Below are positions 48,330 through 59,224 of a stretch of DNA of 64,000 bases, piece after piece. The position numbers and the translations under genes were made by a program. Within the stretch, counting starts at the first letter, position 1, and the number at the start of each line of letters is the position of its first letter. Source of the stretch: Oidiodendron maius Zn (Eukaryota > Ascomycota > Leotiomycetes > Myxotrichaceae); the NCBI GenBank assembly GCA_000827325.1, contig KN832872.1, forward strand, positions 1 to 64,000, in the 5' to 3' direction. Under the pieces are notes generated by a model. That model did not search any database and was not told the DNA's origin. It saw only the letters and a program-made list of their open reading frames with translations.

Positions 48330-50485
48330 TCAGAACATAGTCCCAAACGTGCCATCTGTGGCAATGCCTTTCCTTGGGCTGGACTTTCCTCCATCTTCCG
48401 TGGTAGGCTTGCGGTGCCTGAATGTGAAACCGACGAATAGGCTCTTGCTCATGGGATCCTCTCTATCGGCCATACTCTCTAGTGCAGCCTGTTTGTCATG
48501 AACCTCCTTGTATTTGGCCATATCAGCTTCGTTGCTGAAGTCGTCAAAATACCCTGCATCTGTCTCGGAGTCAAGCTCTGGGACGAATGGGGCACGTTGG
48601 GTTCGGAGTGTAGTCCAGTCAACCTCAGCAAAGTACTGATGCGCATAAATGTCTTTGATGTTTGCGAAGCGCTTGTTCTTCGATGCAATGCAGCTATAAA
48701 AGTTAGTAATATTTGAGATTGTGGTAGCGTAACATATACCTTGTAATGAAATGCCAAGTGCGATTGCTAATGAAATAGTTTGGGTCTTCCCAGACTGGTC
48801 TCTTCAGAACCTCCTTCCAATGCTTCAGGTTCTTCCAGGTCTCCTCCACCGTAGCACCAGCGAATGGCGGAAATCCTGTCAGAGCTTCGAAGTGCATACA
48901 TCCTAAGCTCCAGTAGTCGACAGAATATTCGTACTCTTCGCCCTTCAGCACTTCGGGAGCCATGTAATCGGGAGATCCAACAATGGACTTGGCATAGTTG
49001 ACATCCCTCTCTCTCATTGACCTGTAACCTTCTCGTCGCTCGGCTACACTTCGTTGGTCCATCGGCTTGCCAAATGGCACGTATGTTTCTCCAACTTGCT
49101 CAAGCTTGACTCTCATGGACTCAATCTTTCCAGGGGCTAAGACGCCAGCCGCGAGACCAAAATCTGTAAGCTTAACATGACCCGTAGAATCAATCAAGAA
49201 ATTCTCAGGTTTGAGATCTCGGTGGATGTAACCCAGCTGGTGGAGTGCATCAACAGCACAGAACATCTCGGCGATATAAAATCGGGCATGGCGGTTGGCA
49301 AGCACTCCAGTGTTGTTGAGTAGAGTACGAAAATCTCCGCCAGGGACATATTCCTAAGGTGAGGTTAGAGTTCCCGTCGAGTAATCTGTCTGCTGACTTA
49401 CCATTGCTAAGTAAATGCTCTTGTCATCTTGGAAGGAGTAGAGCAATCTAACAAGCCACTCGCTCTTCGCATTTGTCAAGATGTCACGTTCCGTCAATAC
49501 ATGTCTAACCTCATCCAATTTGAACAGCAGCTTCTTGCTCATGACCTTCAACGCGCAAACTTCCCTGGTATCTTTCTTCTGGGCAAGGAAGACCTGTCCA
49601 TATCCACCCTGGCCAACTTGTGTGAGGATCTGGAAATCGCCCTGCCGGAGACGAACGCGGCGCTTTCGTAGGTTAGCTCGCTCCCTGCCAACATACTTTT
49701 GCCACACCGGTTTGTATGTCTCCTCTGGTGTAGCAGGAGGTGCTGGAAATTCGGCTCTGAAGTGCTCAAGGCGGTTCTGACGAGCTCCGACATATGTCAG
49801 GAGGTCGAAATAATAGTCGAGGAAGTCTATATGGTATCAGCAGAGCGCCAGTAGCAACATTTGCATGGTACTTACAGAGTTGAGTGACGTTGGCAAGCCG
49901 TTTCACATTAGGCTTCTGCAGGATCTCCAATTCTTCAGCACTCAGGCCCCGCTGAGTATTATACTTCCTAGTCAACTGCGGTTGATCCCGAGACTGATAA
50001 GGCTCCTGTCGAGATATCGCAGCTTGATTTTGAGAGGGTGGCTCCATTCCCTGCCGTGATGCTGGTGGGGTATTCTCCTTCCCTTGTTTCCGCAGAGGGC
50101 TGCCTGGGGCGACTGCAGCTTTGTGAATGATGCTATTATCTATATTCGACGTCGAATTGCCGAAATATGAATCCTCTCCAGCAAGCGCGTTACCCTTCCC
50201 TGGCGACAATGGCGTGCCAGCTTGCCGGCCCAACTTCGCAGGGCTGCCGAGGGTAGAGGAGCCGAGCTTCATAGCATTATCAAAGGCAGTGGGTAGGTCA
50301 TTGGCTCCTGGAGGATTCTGTTTCTTGCTCGGGCTTCCTTGTGGGGTCGAGACTGGTGTAATGAAGCTGTTGCGAGTCGGAGTGTGCGGCCGCTCGCTGA
50401 ATTGGTCACTGGAAGGGGCTGGCAGTGAATTCTCGCCCTTCCCTCCCTGTGAGGAGGGGAAGAGGCTGTTGAGGAAGTTGGACAT
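48330..50485 (-). CDS. Dbf2/Sid2-type NDR (AGC) protein kinase
   Basis: This kinase should be the terminal kinase of the septation initiation / mitotic exit network, working with a Mob1 partner. The model has four exons on the minus strand: 50485-49876, 49826-49402, 49353-48740 and 48693-48330, with consistent phases and a 670-aa product. Residues 1-195 are Ser/Pro/Gln-rich and disordered. A helical Mob-binding region follows (about 200-260, YFLDYYFDLLTYV and a basic RANLRKRRVRL). The kinase domain has the GQGGYGQV loop near 276, Lys297, HRD at 389-391 and DFG at 409-411. The activation segment carries the long NDR insert and SIVGSPDYMAPE. The C-terminal hydrophobic motif FVGFTFRH contains the Thr usually phosphorylated by the upstream kinase. 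Dbf2/Sid2 is favoured over Cbk1/Orb6 because of the N-terminal region and the insert, from memory of the families. Confidence 0.9.
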
Positions 50486-51384
50486 GGTGGATCGGGCTCA
50501 GTAGCGTTGTGGGATGATGTGTTACCCTAGAAATTGAAGCCGGCGCAGACAGAGCAGAGATGCTGTGCTCGGCTGCGAGCAAGAAGATGACGAGGAAAGG
50601 CTCACGGCCGCCGTCTTAATTGCTACAGGACGACTTGAACAGAGCAGAGAGACGGGATTTCAGCAGGTTAAAGAGTTGAGCTCGTGCAGGATCAGCCAAG
50701 AGCATCTCCGAAGCGAATTTGGAGCGGGGGGTAGTTTGAGCCTAACATTGTTTGGAAGCGACGTTGGCAGGGCAACGCTGGCAACTTTCGTTTCAGAACT
50801 ACTGACAACGCGATATCCTGGGTCGTGCTATGAGACAAGTTTCCAGGCGCGTAAGTAATACACAATCTATAATTTTATGCTTGATCGTAGGCCTGAATTA
50901 TATAGCACCGTAAGTCTCCATTTCCGTGGAAACCGTTGTTAGTCCTGAGTTGGCTGGCTAGCCTGTTACGTTCTATTTGAGACTAATTTATCTCTTCTTC
51001 GCTCACATTTCGCAGCAAAAACCCAATCATTGTTTGGAGTACAGCACTATACCGGCTCAAGTAAACATTTCCGTATATATTGTTCACCCTTATGTCTGAA
51101 ATACGGAGGATCCTATGATCATAGCTATTTTTTACGCTGGTAGATCTGCCGCCTAAGAAGGCCGGTTGGTGTGGGAGTGTTGAAGAGGAAGGGGAGGGGG
51201 GGGGGGGCAAAAGTGTTAAGATGCCATACTTCAAATATTTTAGCCATATTCTACGTACAACTTAAGTTATATGTGCTATGAAGGTGGGGTTTAGTTCATA
51301 GCAGCGGTTTTCTAGCCCTTTGCACCCCTTGCATTCAGCATACCCATCTAGCTGATGTTTAATGCCCATAACTAGACACCCCAT
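50486..51384. other. Gene-free region upstream of the kinase gene
   Basis: No gene is supported in this 900 bp. It holds the kinase promoter (its upstream side runs rightwards from 50485) and the 3' flank of the MlrC gene. A run of 12 G residues lies at 51196-51207, preceded by GGGGA. Confidence 0.5.
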
Positions 51385-52932
51385 TCAATCGTTAGATTCA
51401 GGTAGCGGTTTATTCGACGCAGGAATTATCCTGGCGCCGAGGTTCGGCTGCTTAGGAAACTTCTTATCGAATGGCCACATTGGCCGACGAATCCTGTGGT
51501 GTCCCAGACGCTCGAGGTCCTGGTCGACGCCACCCGGAGTGAGGCCCAGCATCCAGTCTGCCGCCATATCATACAACTCTGGCTCTAGATACCCAATCTT
51601 GACAATGACAATGTCAGCGGAACGAGGCTTGAGATTAAGGTCTGTAAAATCGTGCTCCTTATGATACGGTTTGCGGAGCTTTGTGAGGATCGCGAAGATG
51701 CTACCAACCTGGAGCACGACCTCAATGACGGCATCCCTGTCTCCATGCTTGATAGCATGTACTCTCCCGGTCAGGGTGATGGGACCTGAGTGAATGTGAT
51801 CGACTTCAGCCCCGGCAGTGACGGTGACCGTAGCGCCAACACCAGCCTCGACAGCCATGCGGACTGCTTCTGGCCCAGGGACGCTGGCATAGATGACAAT
51901 AGGACCAGAAGCGTCCTTGAACTCTGGACGGGCAACCAACTGTGTGAGGCCCCATGTCATGTCACCAGATCCACCTGCGGTTGGGTTATCTCCAGAGTCT
52001 GAGATGAAGTAGGGGTGAGCCTTGGACGCCAGCGCCGCGTCGAGGCAATCCTTGAAAGACCCTGAAGGCGCAACAAACTTAAAGTCCTCGACGGCATCCC
52101 AGAAGAGCCGCGCGAGCTTCTCGGCGCCCTCTGAGACGGCGGTCTCGTCCCAGCCTGTGACTACGACTGCCGCGCGATTCCTCGGCTCATCGGCCCAGGC
52201 ATACCCGACCCAGATAGCTGCATCGATGACGCCCTCCACGGCTTCGACTGCAGGAACTGCTCCGTAGATGTGCTTTGCAGGCTCGTCGCGGGTGGAGGTC
52301 TGCTCACCCGGGAGCAGGACAGGGATAGGAACCCAGGCCTTGATGGGCCGTAGCCGCTCCGGCGTACCTAAACCTGAACCCGCCGGACCCTGGGATATCA
52401 GGTCGACGAGGTTGCGGCAAGCGCGCTCCTTCGTCTCCATGGTGTCCTCGTGTGGCGCCATGCGGTAGCAGGTAATGAGGTCCGTCTGATGGCAGAGGTC
52501 GCGCGACACATTACCGTGCAGGTCCATGGATGCGGAGACGAGGACATCGGGGCCGATGACGCGCCTGATGCGCCGGAGGAGCTCGGCCTCGACGTCGTCG
52601 AGCGTCTCTACGCACATGGCGCCGTGGATGTCAAACCAGAGGCCCTGGATGGGCCTCGCGGCGACGATGTCCTTCAGCCGCATGATAATCTCGCTGGCAA
52701 GCTCCTCGAAGGCGGAGCGCGGGACGACCCCGCCCGGCAGTGCGTGACCGATAAGGGCTCCCTGCCAGTCTGCCGCCCTGGCAAGAGAAGTTCCGGGCTG
52801 GATGAAGGCATATTTGTTGATTATCTCGTCCCCGCGCTTGGGGTGGAATGCTGGCGCTAATGTCTTCGAGGGAGTGAAGGTGGAAGTCTCACAAGCGAGT
52901 CCCGCAATAGCGATCACGGGCCTCGCAGGCAT
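51385..52932 (-). CDS. MlrC/M81 family protein (microcystinase C-like)
   Basis: A single exon on the minus strand encodes 515 aa from MPARPVIAIAGLACETSTF, where family members start. An in-frame ATG 108 bp upstream (53040) would add 36 residues with no family match, so I prefer 52932. Family blocks are visible: GLWFDIHGAM, SASMDLHGN, YRMAPHEDTMETKE and FISDSGDNPTAGGSGD. These are metal-binding or active-site blocks of the MlrC (M81) metallohydrolase family, known from bacterial microcystin breakdown; most members act on unknown peptides or amides. The coding region is GC-rich, more so than its neighbours on the left, and lacks introns. This could mean past transfer from bacteria, but related genes are common in ascomycetes. 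It is not itself a toxin gene. Confidence 0.87.
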   Translation of the reverse strand: MPARPVIAIAGLACETSTFTPSKTLAPAFHPKRGDEIINKYAFIQPGTSLARAADWQGALIGHALPGGVVPRSAFEELASEIIMRLKDIVAARPIQGLWFDIHGAMCVETLDDVEAELLRRIRRVIGPDVLVSASMDLHGNVSRDLCHQTDLITCYRMAPHEDTMETKERACRNLVDLISQGPAGSGLGTPERLRPIKAWVPIPVLLPGEQTSTRDEPAKHIYGAVPAVEAVEGVIDAAIWVGYAWADEPRNRAAVVVTGWDETAVSEGAEKLARLFWDAVEDFKFVAPSGSFKDCLDAALASKAHPYFISDSGDNPTAGGSGDMTWGLTQLVARPEFKDASGPIVIYASVPGPEAVRMAVEAGVGATVTVTAGAEVDHIHSGPITLTGRVHAIKHGDRDAVIEVVLQVGSIFAILTKLRKPYHKEHDFTDLNLKPRSADIVIVKIGYLEPELYDMAADWMLGLTPGGVDQDLERLGHHRIRRPMWPFDKKFPKQPNLGARIIPASNKPLPESND

Positions 52933-53719
52933 AGTGAGTCCGTGGTGCTTGCAAGGTGGCGCTAGAGAAGGATACTGCTGTAGGACGCACGTGGATATAA
53001 GTGCTTGTGCGGTTTGAGATGGGGAATGAGAGCTTATCATTTACTGAGAATGTAACGTCGCAAACAATTGGCGTTGGGCCAAGTGGGCCACGTTCATCTT
53101 CTAGAGTTGCTACACAAACATCTCCGTCCGGGACGGACTCGGGATATCAATACCTATTTGAGGCCAAGGGGAAATAAGCGACCGGCGAGTGCACGACTTA
53201 ACTTGGGTTAATGTTCCAACGGATAACAAAGGTACGTTAGCGGGCACAGATCCAGCAATGAACTATGGAGAGTTAAATCAAAGGATGGGGGAAGCGGCTT
53301 CAAGATGATTGATATCTCTGGCACCACCATGGCATTGCGGAGTTGGGACCGCAATACTGTAGGCGCGATAGAGGGGAGCGGCGGGATAGTATATCGGGGT
53401 TCGATTTCACTCGTCGAGATACCTGTATAGCTGAGGAATGCTGATGTACCATCGTCACTGAAGAGCGTTATCAGCTTCCTAGCTGGAGTAGCTCCGCATC
53501 TGGGGCAATAATCTGAGCGGGAATGATCAGACCGGGGGCCGATCTTATATCAGTCAGGCGGAGGACGTCGTGCATGCTGCACGCAGTTGCTGTTAACCTC
53601 AACCTCAAAGTTAGATGCGATTGTAATAGCTGAAGGACAATCAAGATGCTGAAGAAGACACCCACGGGGACGTGGATGCCTGCCTGGGGTACCAGAGTCC
53701 ACTCTCACTCTATCATGGC
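52933..53719. other. Gene-free region upstream of the MlrC gene
   Basis: No gene is supported apart from the possible 36-residue N-terminal extension of the MlrC protein (to 53040). No repeat or RNA gene was recognised. Confidence 0.5.
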
Positions 53720-54090
53720 TCCAGATGTTCTGCTCCATGGCCCAGCCTGTTGTGAGCACTGTTCCTCCCTACTTGCAGCCAGGATTTGTGCGACTGACTC
53801 CCATTTCAGACCTCAGCGATTTATCTCTGGCTCACTGGTCAGTCCTGAATCACCTCGTTGGCTCGTCACGAGGGTTTGTACGAAGAAACTCGGATTGTCG
53901 TTGCCCAGACGAACGCCAATGACGACCTTTCTGATCCCGTTGGATCACTATCTTCAGGGAGATTGTAGACACTCTTAAGTGGGAGAAGAGCCAGCAGACC
54001 ATGAGACCGATGGAGATCTTCCAAACGCAGGATTTATGGCTGAGAGCGTACTCCCGTGGGAGGAGATGGTGGAATTTTTCTGGGCAGAAA
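53720..54090 (+). pseudogene. Broken MFS sugar-transporter relic
   Basis: Three short stretches in order, each in a different frame, match fungal sugar transporters. The first is VSPESPRWLVTR (frame of 53841), the PESPRW motif at the end of helix 6. The second is ETRIVVAQTNANDDLSDPV (53885 onward). The third, FREIVDTLKWEKSQQT with MRPMEIFQT (53953 onward), is the cytosolic loop that follows in hexose/lactose-type permeases. At least two frameshifts separate them. The remaining helices are not seen, so only a fragment of the gene is left. It lies just upstream of the small secreted protein gene. The call rests on remembered family pattern and could be tested by a profile search. Confidence 0.5.
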
Positions 54091-54321
54091 ATAGTCGAGA
54101 TAGCTGCTCGTAGAGGCTCTAATTATAGAGGGATTGGATCAAGAAAAGAGATGGAGAGGTATATCTCTCTCTCGATGCACCGGCTTGAGGATGGAGCATT
54201 AGATAGAAGATATCCTTCTTGTCTTTGATCATTGAACTTGCCTCTCACCACAGTCCACTCTCAATAGTTTTCGAACCCCTTCCCTCTTACATTTCCAATC
54301 TCACTCACCGTCATCATCAAA

Positions 54322-54860
54322 ATGCAGTTCTCCACCTTCGCCCCTGCTCTCGCCTTGAGCGTTTCTATGGTCTTATCGCAGCCTATCGTCCGCGAGCTCA
54401 CTGAGCACTACAATGGCCTCGAGGCGCGTGATATAGAGTCCTCGCTGGAGGCACGCGAGCCGATATTGGGGTTCGGGAAGAAAGAGCCAAAGGTCGATTA
54501 TCAGGTGCGTCTTCCTCTTCCTGCTCCTGAAATGCCATTTTCTATTTCAATTGTCTTTCCTGTGATAAATAGTTGCTGACTGATGTTATAGCAATGCGCT
54601 GTAAACTGCGTAAGCCCTTCTCCATCCCTGAAGAGACGTCTTTGGGACGCATAATATGAAACGTATTCCGGGGAGAAATAGTACACGCATAAGTATCAGC
54701 TCTTTGGAAGACCTTCTCACTGATCTATGAATTTTTATAACAGGCCAACCAGCTGGCGCAGTGCAAATTGGAACACCCGACATTCGCCCAGAATCTCGGT
54801 GCATGCTATTCGCAGAACAGCCAGTGCGCGATCCACTGCCGTGCTGCCATGCCCAGCTAG
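54322..54860 (+). CDS. Small secreted six-cysteine protein (effector candidate)
   Basis: The model has three exons: 54322-54504, 54592-54609 (18 nt) and 54744-54860, all in phase 0, with GTGCGT and GTAAGC donors and TATAG and AACAG acceptors. The product is 105 aa. Residues 1-19 form a signal peptide. A pro-like acidic region with two LEAR repeats (around residues 33-48) follows. The mature end holds six cysteines with spacing C-x3-C-x6-C-x13-C-x6-C-x3-C, in two matching halves (QCAVNC and QCAIHC). No other Cys is present after the signal. Small size, secretion signal and even cysteine number fit an apoplastic effector or antimicrobial-type protein, but there is no recognised domain. The micro-exon encodes the first cysteine pair. 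A TATA-like and C-rich leader precede the ATG. Confidence 0.8.
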
Positions 54861-57800
54861 ATGACTGTACTTTGGTAGGCGAAGGGTATGTATACTTTTT
54901 GTTATAGGCTGGACTGTATATATCGGGATACCTCTAGTTGTGCATTCTGATTTGGATAGCAATTTGCACATAGGATAGGGCATTTAGGCGCGTCCGAAAG
55001 TTCGGGATCTCCATCAAAAGAATGGAACATATTCACTCCGTTCCCCACTGTTCTGATGTTGTCCTCCTACCTTGCACCATTTCTGGGATGGATCGCCTAA
55101 GATCCACTCTAACTTCTGGTAGGCCCGTGACTCAAATCCAATTCTGCCTCGTGATCCCACTCACACGTGATGGTCCGTATGGACTGCTAGAGTTGGCGTG
55201 GTTGTTGGCGTCTCCCTCTCGCCTTGCCTTATTCCAAGTTCGACCAAGTCGATGGAGGCAGCAGCATTTCCACAGTTCCACATTCCCCGATTTTACATTC
55301 TTTCCAGAACAAGCTGAAACTCGCACTGCCCCACCCGCAGCACCTCCCTGCTTAAACTGTCCGATGACGACGTGTAAAGTGTAGGAGATTGCTACGGCAC
55401 CCGTCTCCTAGGCTGCCAGGTTGATTTGCATCTCCCTTTACCCCGCCGGCGCGCACACAACGGGGCCAGTACGAGGTCTGAAGCAGGCGTATCGGAGTCA
55501 TCGTTGGCAGGACAAGTCCACAGCCTCCCGCGCAGCCTCGCGATGTCTCGGCTGCACCGTGACCCCTCCTTCCTCCTTCCTCCCTCCCCCCTCTCTAACA
55601 TTCGGTAGGCAGCAGAATGAGGACCTGTAGAAAGTCTAAGAATACCTCCTGCCGATGGAGCTTCCCCCCCATCCATGCTAAGCAGAAAGCTAAAGTAGGG
55701 TATATTTGGAAGAAGAAGACAGATGATGACCTGATGTAATGTGCGGAGCTGTGGATGTACCTCAGGCTGGCTGAGAGGGTTACTCTACCCGTCCCCGACC
55801 TCCCAACCTGGGTAATTCGGGGGCCGTCCGTCAGCAAAAGGGCAGACCATGATGGAGACACGGGGGAAGGAGAGAGAATCGTGCTTCTGTAGTTGCCTGA
55901 GGGGCATCAAGGGAGGGAGATGAGAGGACTAGTTGCCCGGTGTCTCGAGCCCAGAGGGGAAGTGGGTGCGTAATGGGGAGGGGGGCGCGCGAATCAGTCA
56001 GCACCCGTCAGCAATCCAGAGCAAGGTTAAGGCCCATCATCAGCATCAAACTTTGGCCCTTGAACGGCAATAATACTGTAACGATGGGGGGAAGCAAGGC
56101 TCCGTCTGCACAGGCTGGTCGCTCTGGGGCGCCGTAGGAAGTGGGCGCCGGGGTGGGTCTTGCATGGTTGGTGCCTGCGCATCCCCGGAGCTATGTCCAC
56201 GGCAGGCCCGGCTAGCCCGGAAGCGGGAGTCTGTTGAGATGATTGGGAGCCGGACGAGAAAAGCGTTGGTGATGGGCGACTGGCCTTGCCCTCGGCCCCC
56301 TGCAGGCTAGGCGTGGCGCTGATTGGCAATCGTGGCGACTCCATTGGCGGGGTGACTCATGCATGCGAACTCTCTTGGCGGGTGGTGGGAGACGGATGGT
56401 GGGTGGGTGGTGGTGGGGATGCTGCGTTGGGTGTTGGTACTGTATGTGTGTACGGGTATGGATTGTGGTGTGGTGTAATTCTGAGGTAATTCCGTCGTAT
56501 TTCCCTGCGCCCATTTCATATTACAGGATCGTCCGCATCGATATTACCGTATGACAAGACTGTGGCTCTGAGGGAGAGAGCAGCTTTCGTATTTCCCCCG
56601 ACTCCCTCGGTATAGTGGCCTTCTTCGGTACTTCCGTGGCCTTTTCGTGTGGCGTCTTTTACTCTCTTCTTGCGTTACCGCGCGCTTCCGAGGCGTGGCC
56701 GCGTCACGTCTTCCTCCGATACGGTCTCCGATACGGTCTCGGATGGTGCCTGGGCTGGGTCATGCGAAATGCAGAAAAAAAAAAGGGAAGAAAATATCGA
56801 ACGAAAATTGAGCAAAAGTTCACGGATCATGTGTGGCCAGCCTCCCTCGGTCGGCGAGTTGCCGCGTCCCGTGATGCCAGATGGCTTTAATTTACCTGGG
56901 CTGTTGCGAGTACGCACGCACATTGGATACTTCCAGAGCTGTACTCTCTGTGGTGGCACCGCTGAGAGTAAGATTCTGACTATGTTGCACCGTGCAACGG
57001 GCGCCTCTGACTGATGAGTCGTGAGGGTTGGAACCAGCCCCTTCGTACCTCGTACCAGTCACGGGTCCCACAGCGTGACACGGAAGTCTAGTCTAGTTAG
57101 TTTGTCCTTTTGGCATGTTGACCCCCCTTGGTATGGCCATATTGGATATCACTCGCCGTGGCACAGAGAGTGAGGGCCAGGAGGGCCGCGGGGTTGTGTT
57201 CGGGCAGGCGCCGAGCTGGATGGCGTGGAGGGGGATAGTGGTACTTTTTGGTCAGGTACTGTACTCGTCTTGTCACTCGCGCGGTCGCAACGCAAGCGTC
57301 TCACCACGCCAGCCGATGAAGGGGCGAAAGGGGACACACGCCCCCATCGCGATTGGGGCGGCCTTGACTCATCGCCCGTCGCATGCCGGTTTCACTTGCG
57401 CTGGTACGAACGTCTACGACTGCTGTTATGATGATGCGTGTAACGCAAGTACTCCTGCGGTCCTATCTACAGCGCGAGTGATGTCAGAAGGGAGATATGC
57501 GCGGTGGGAATTATACGGAATACCCGATGACGGTCAGGCAGGGAATACGGTAATAATGAAAATCATCATGCCCTGGTGGGTGGCCCGTCATTGGAAATAC
57601 GGAAATACGGTATTGTGTAATGCAGAAATGCAGAACAGTGAGTAACCAGCGTGGGAGGGGATCCTCATCTCCGCCTGGGAAGGATGCGCTGCAGGCCATC
57701 AGCCAACCAGCGCGGTGGCAGCCAGGCAGCGGGGGCAGGTGGTGGCAAGGGTATTTACCGTATTCTGGCGCGGCTGTGTTAACAGTATTCTGTCCTCTCG

Positions 57801-58199
57801 GTGCGGCCTGACGGTGTTCTGAGTCTGATTTCCATCTCGACCTCGATGGCGAGCGATCTCGGGGAACATACTCGTCGCCTCTGCGAGCCCTCGTATGAGC
57901 TCGCGCAGGGCAAGGCGTGGCTCAGAATAGCACTCGCCCACGCGGTGGCGAGGCTTAGACGGCAAGTGAGGATGGCGTTGAGGGTGGCAGCGACGAGGCC
58001 CTGCCCTGGCTGCACGGTCATGGACTTCAGAGGGTGGCGTTGCGAGTTGGCAGTGTTGCGCTCACCCGGGGCTCTGGCCCGCCGTAGTCTGCCCGAGTCT
58101 GCCGTAGCACTGTGACCACTGGCGCACTTCTCTCTCACTCGGACAAAACCCGCAGTCGCCCGCAGCCTCTGGCCCTCCCCTTTCTGTCCCTCATCGCCA
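54861..58199. other. Gene-free region, GC-rich in its right part
   Basis: About 3.3 kb with no supported gene. Open frames of 90-190 codons occur (for example 55022-55384 and 57115-57645) because stops are rare in GC-rich sequence, but none has a domain or splice partner. Small local repeats include GATACGGTCTCC-like copies near 56717-56745 and GGAAATACGGAAATACGG near 57592-57612. Confidence 0.5.
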
Positions 58200-59224
58200 G
58201 GATGGATGGCTCTCACCTTTAGATTCCCTCGCGGCTCGCTGTAGTCTGCTCGCACTCTCCATCATCTCGTCTCTGGTTTATTCTTCACTTTGCATCTCTT
58301 CCTCGACCCTCCTCGTCCTCCTTCCCCCCCTGAGCGAACTTGCCACGGGCCCCTTCCTTCGCCTCTAGATCGAGTCACTCCTCTACACGCTTCTACCTGG
58401 CACAACCACCCAGACAAAACCTCTACTCTCGCCACCTCGCAACTCTCCTCTCCCCTCCTCCTCCTCACACGACCATTCTCTACTCCAGCACCTCTCGCGG
58501 CAATACACTTGGCCTTTCGGCTGCCTGCTTGTGTCCGTGAGCGTTTGTTGTGCGTGAGTGAGTGATTCAGCTCCGGGCCCCAGCCTTGACCCTTCGCCCA
58601 TTCCCGTGTCGAGCTGACTCCCCAGCCTTCTGAGTCGACAAGGCTCCCGCTTCTCTGCCTTCTGTCCCTCCCAAGACTACCACCACCGCCGCAGCCTCTC
58701 CACTCCGTCCTTTGTTACATATTTATACCCTTTTCTCCCGGCTCCTCGCTGTGTGGCCCATCTCTCTGCAGAGCCGCCTTCGATCCTACCCCTTCCCTCT
58801 TCCGACCTTCAATGAGAGCTGCGTCCTGCTAAGCTCCCATCCGCCGACTTCCTCTCCTACCACCGGAAAAGGAAATACCGCCACCACACAATGCTCCTCG
58901 CCCTTCTTACCGCCTCTCCAGTCGCCAGTCTTGCATCGTCTACCCGGTTTATCCCAAGTGAAGAGATCGCCTCGATCCCTTTGCTCTAGCTCTGTCCTCG
59001 CCCTCCAAGCCATCACCACGCTCACCGGCCCCTCTGCCCAGCTCCTTCTCTGAAAGCGACGACGGCAGTTCTGCTCACGAGCGCGGTGCCCAGCCCAGAG
59101 GTTTCCCGGCGGACTCAGTTAGTAACGGTAAATCGACTTGACTTTGTACAGACGGCGACTGGAGTTCCGTTGATCCCGACTTGACTTCATAACCCCTCGG
59201 CTATTTTCTCCCCCTTTCCCGAAG
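58200..59224 (+). promoter_or_regulatory. Pyrimidine-rich promoter/leader of the Pcl cyclin gene
   Basis: The plus strand is strongly C/T-biased over about 58260-59030, directly before the cyclin start codon. Several short upstream ATGs occur, for example a 113-codon frame at 58712-59053. Long C/T-rich leaders are common on regulated fungal genes. The transcription start cannot be read from sequence. Confidence 0.45.

Noticed and set aside
51196-51207. Run of 12 G as a possible quadruplex or regulatory site
   Set aside because: A single homopolymer run gives no support for a specific function; it is noted only as a simple repeat.
53385-53425. GGGGTTCGATTTC-like stretch that could be a tRNA T-arm
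   Set aside because: No acceptor stem, anticodon arm or D-arm could be drawn around it.
53646-53978. Possible intact small gene with a PESPRW motif
   Set aside because: The motif belongs to sugar transporters and the matching continuation lies in other frames, so it is a relic and not a small gene.
57115-57645. 176-codon plus-strand open frame in the GC-rich gap
   Set aside because: There are no motifs or splice partners, and open frames this long are expected in GC-rich sequence.
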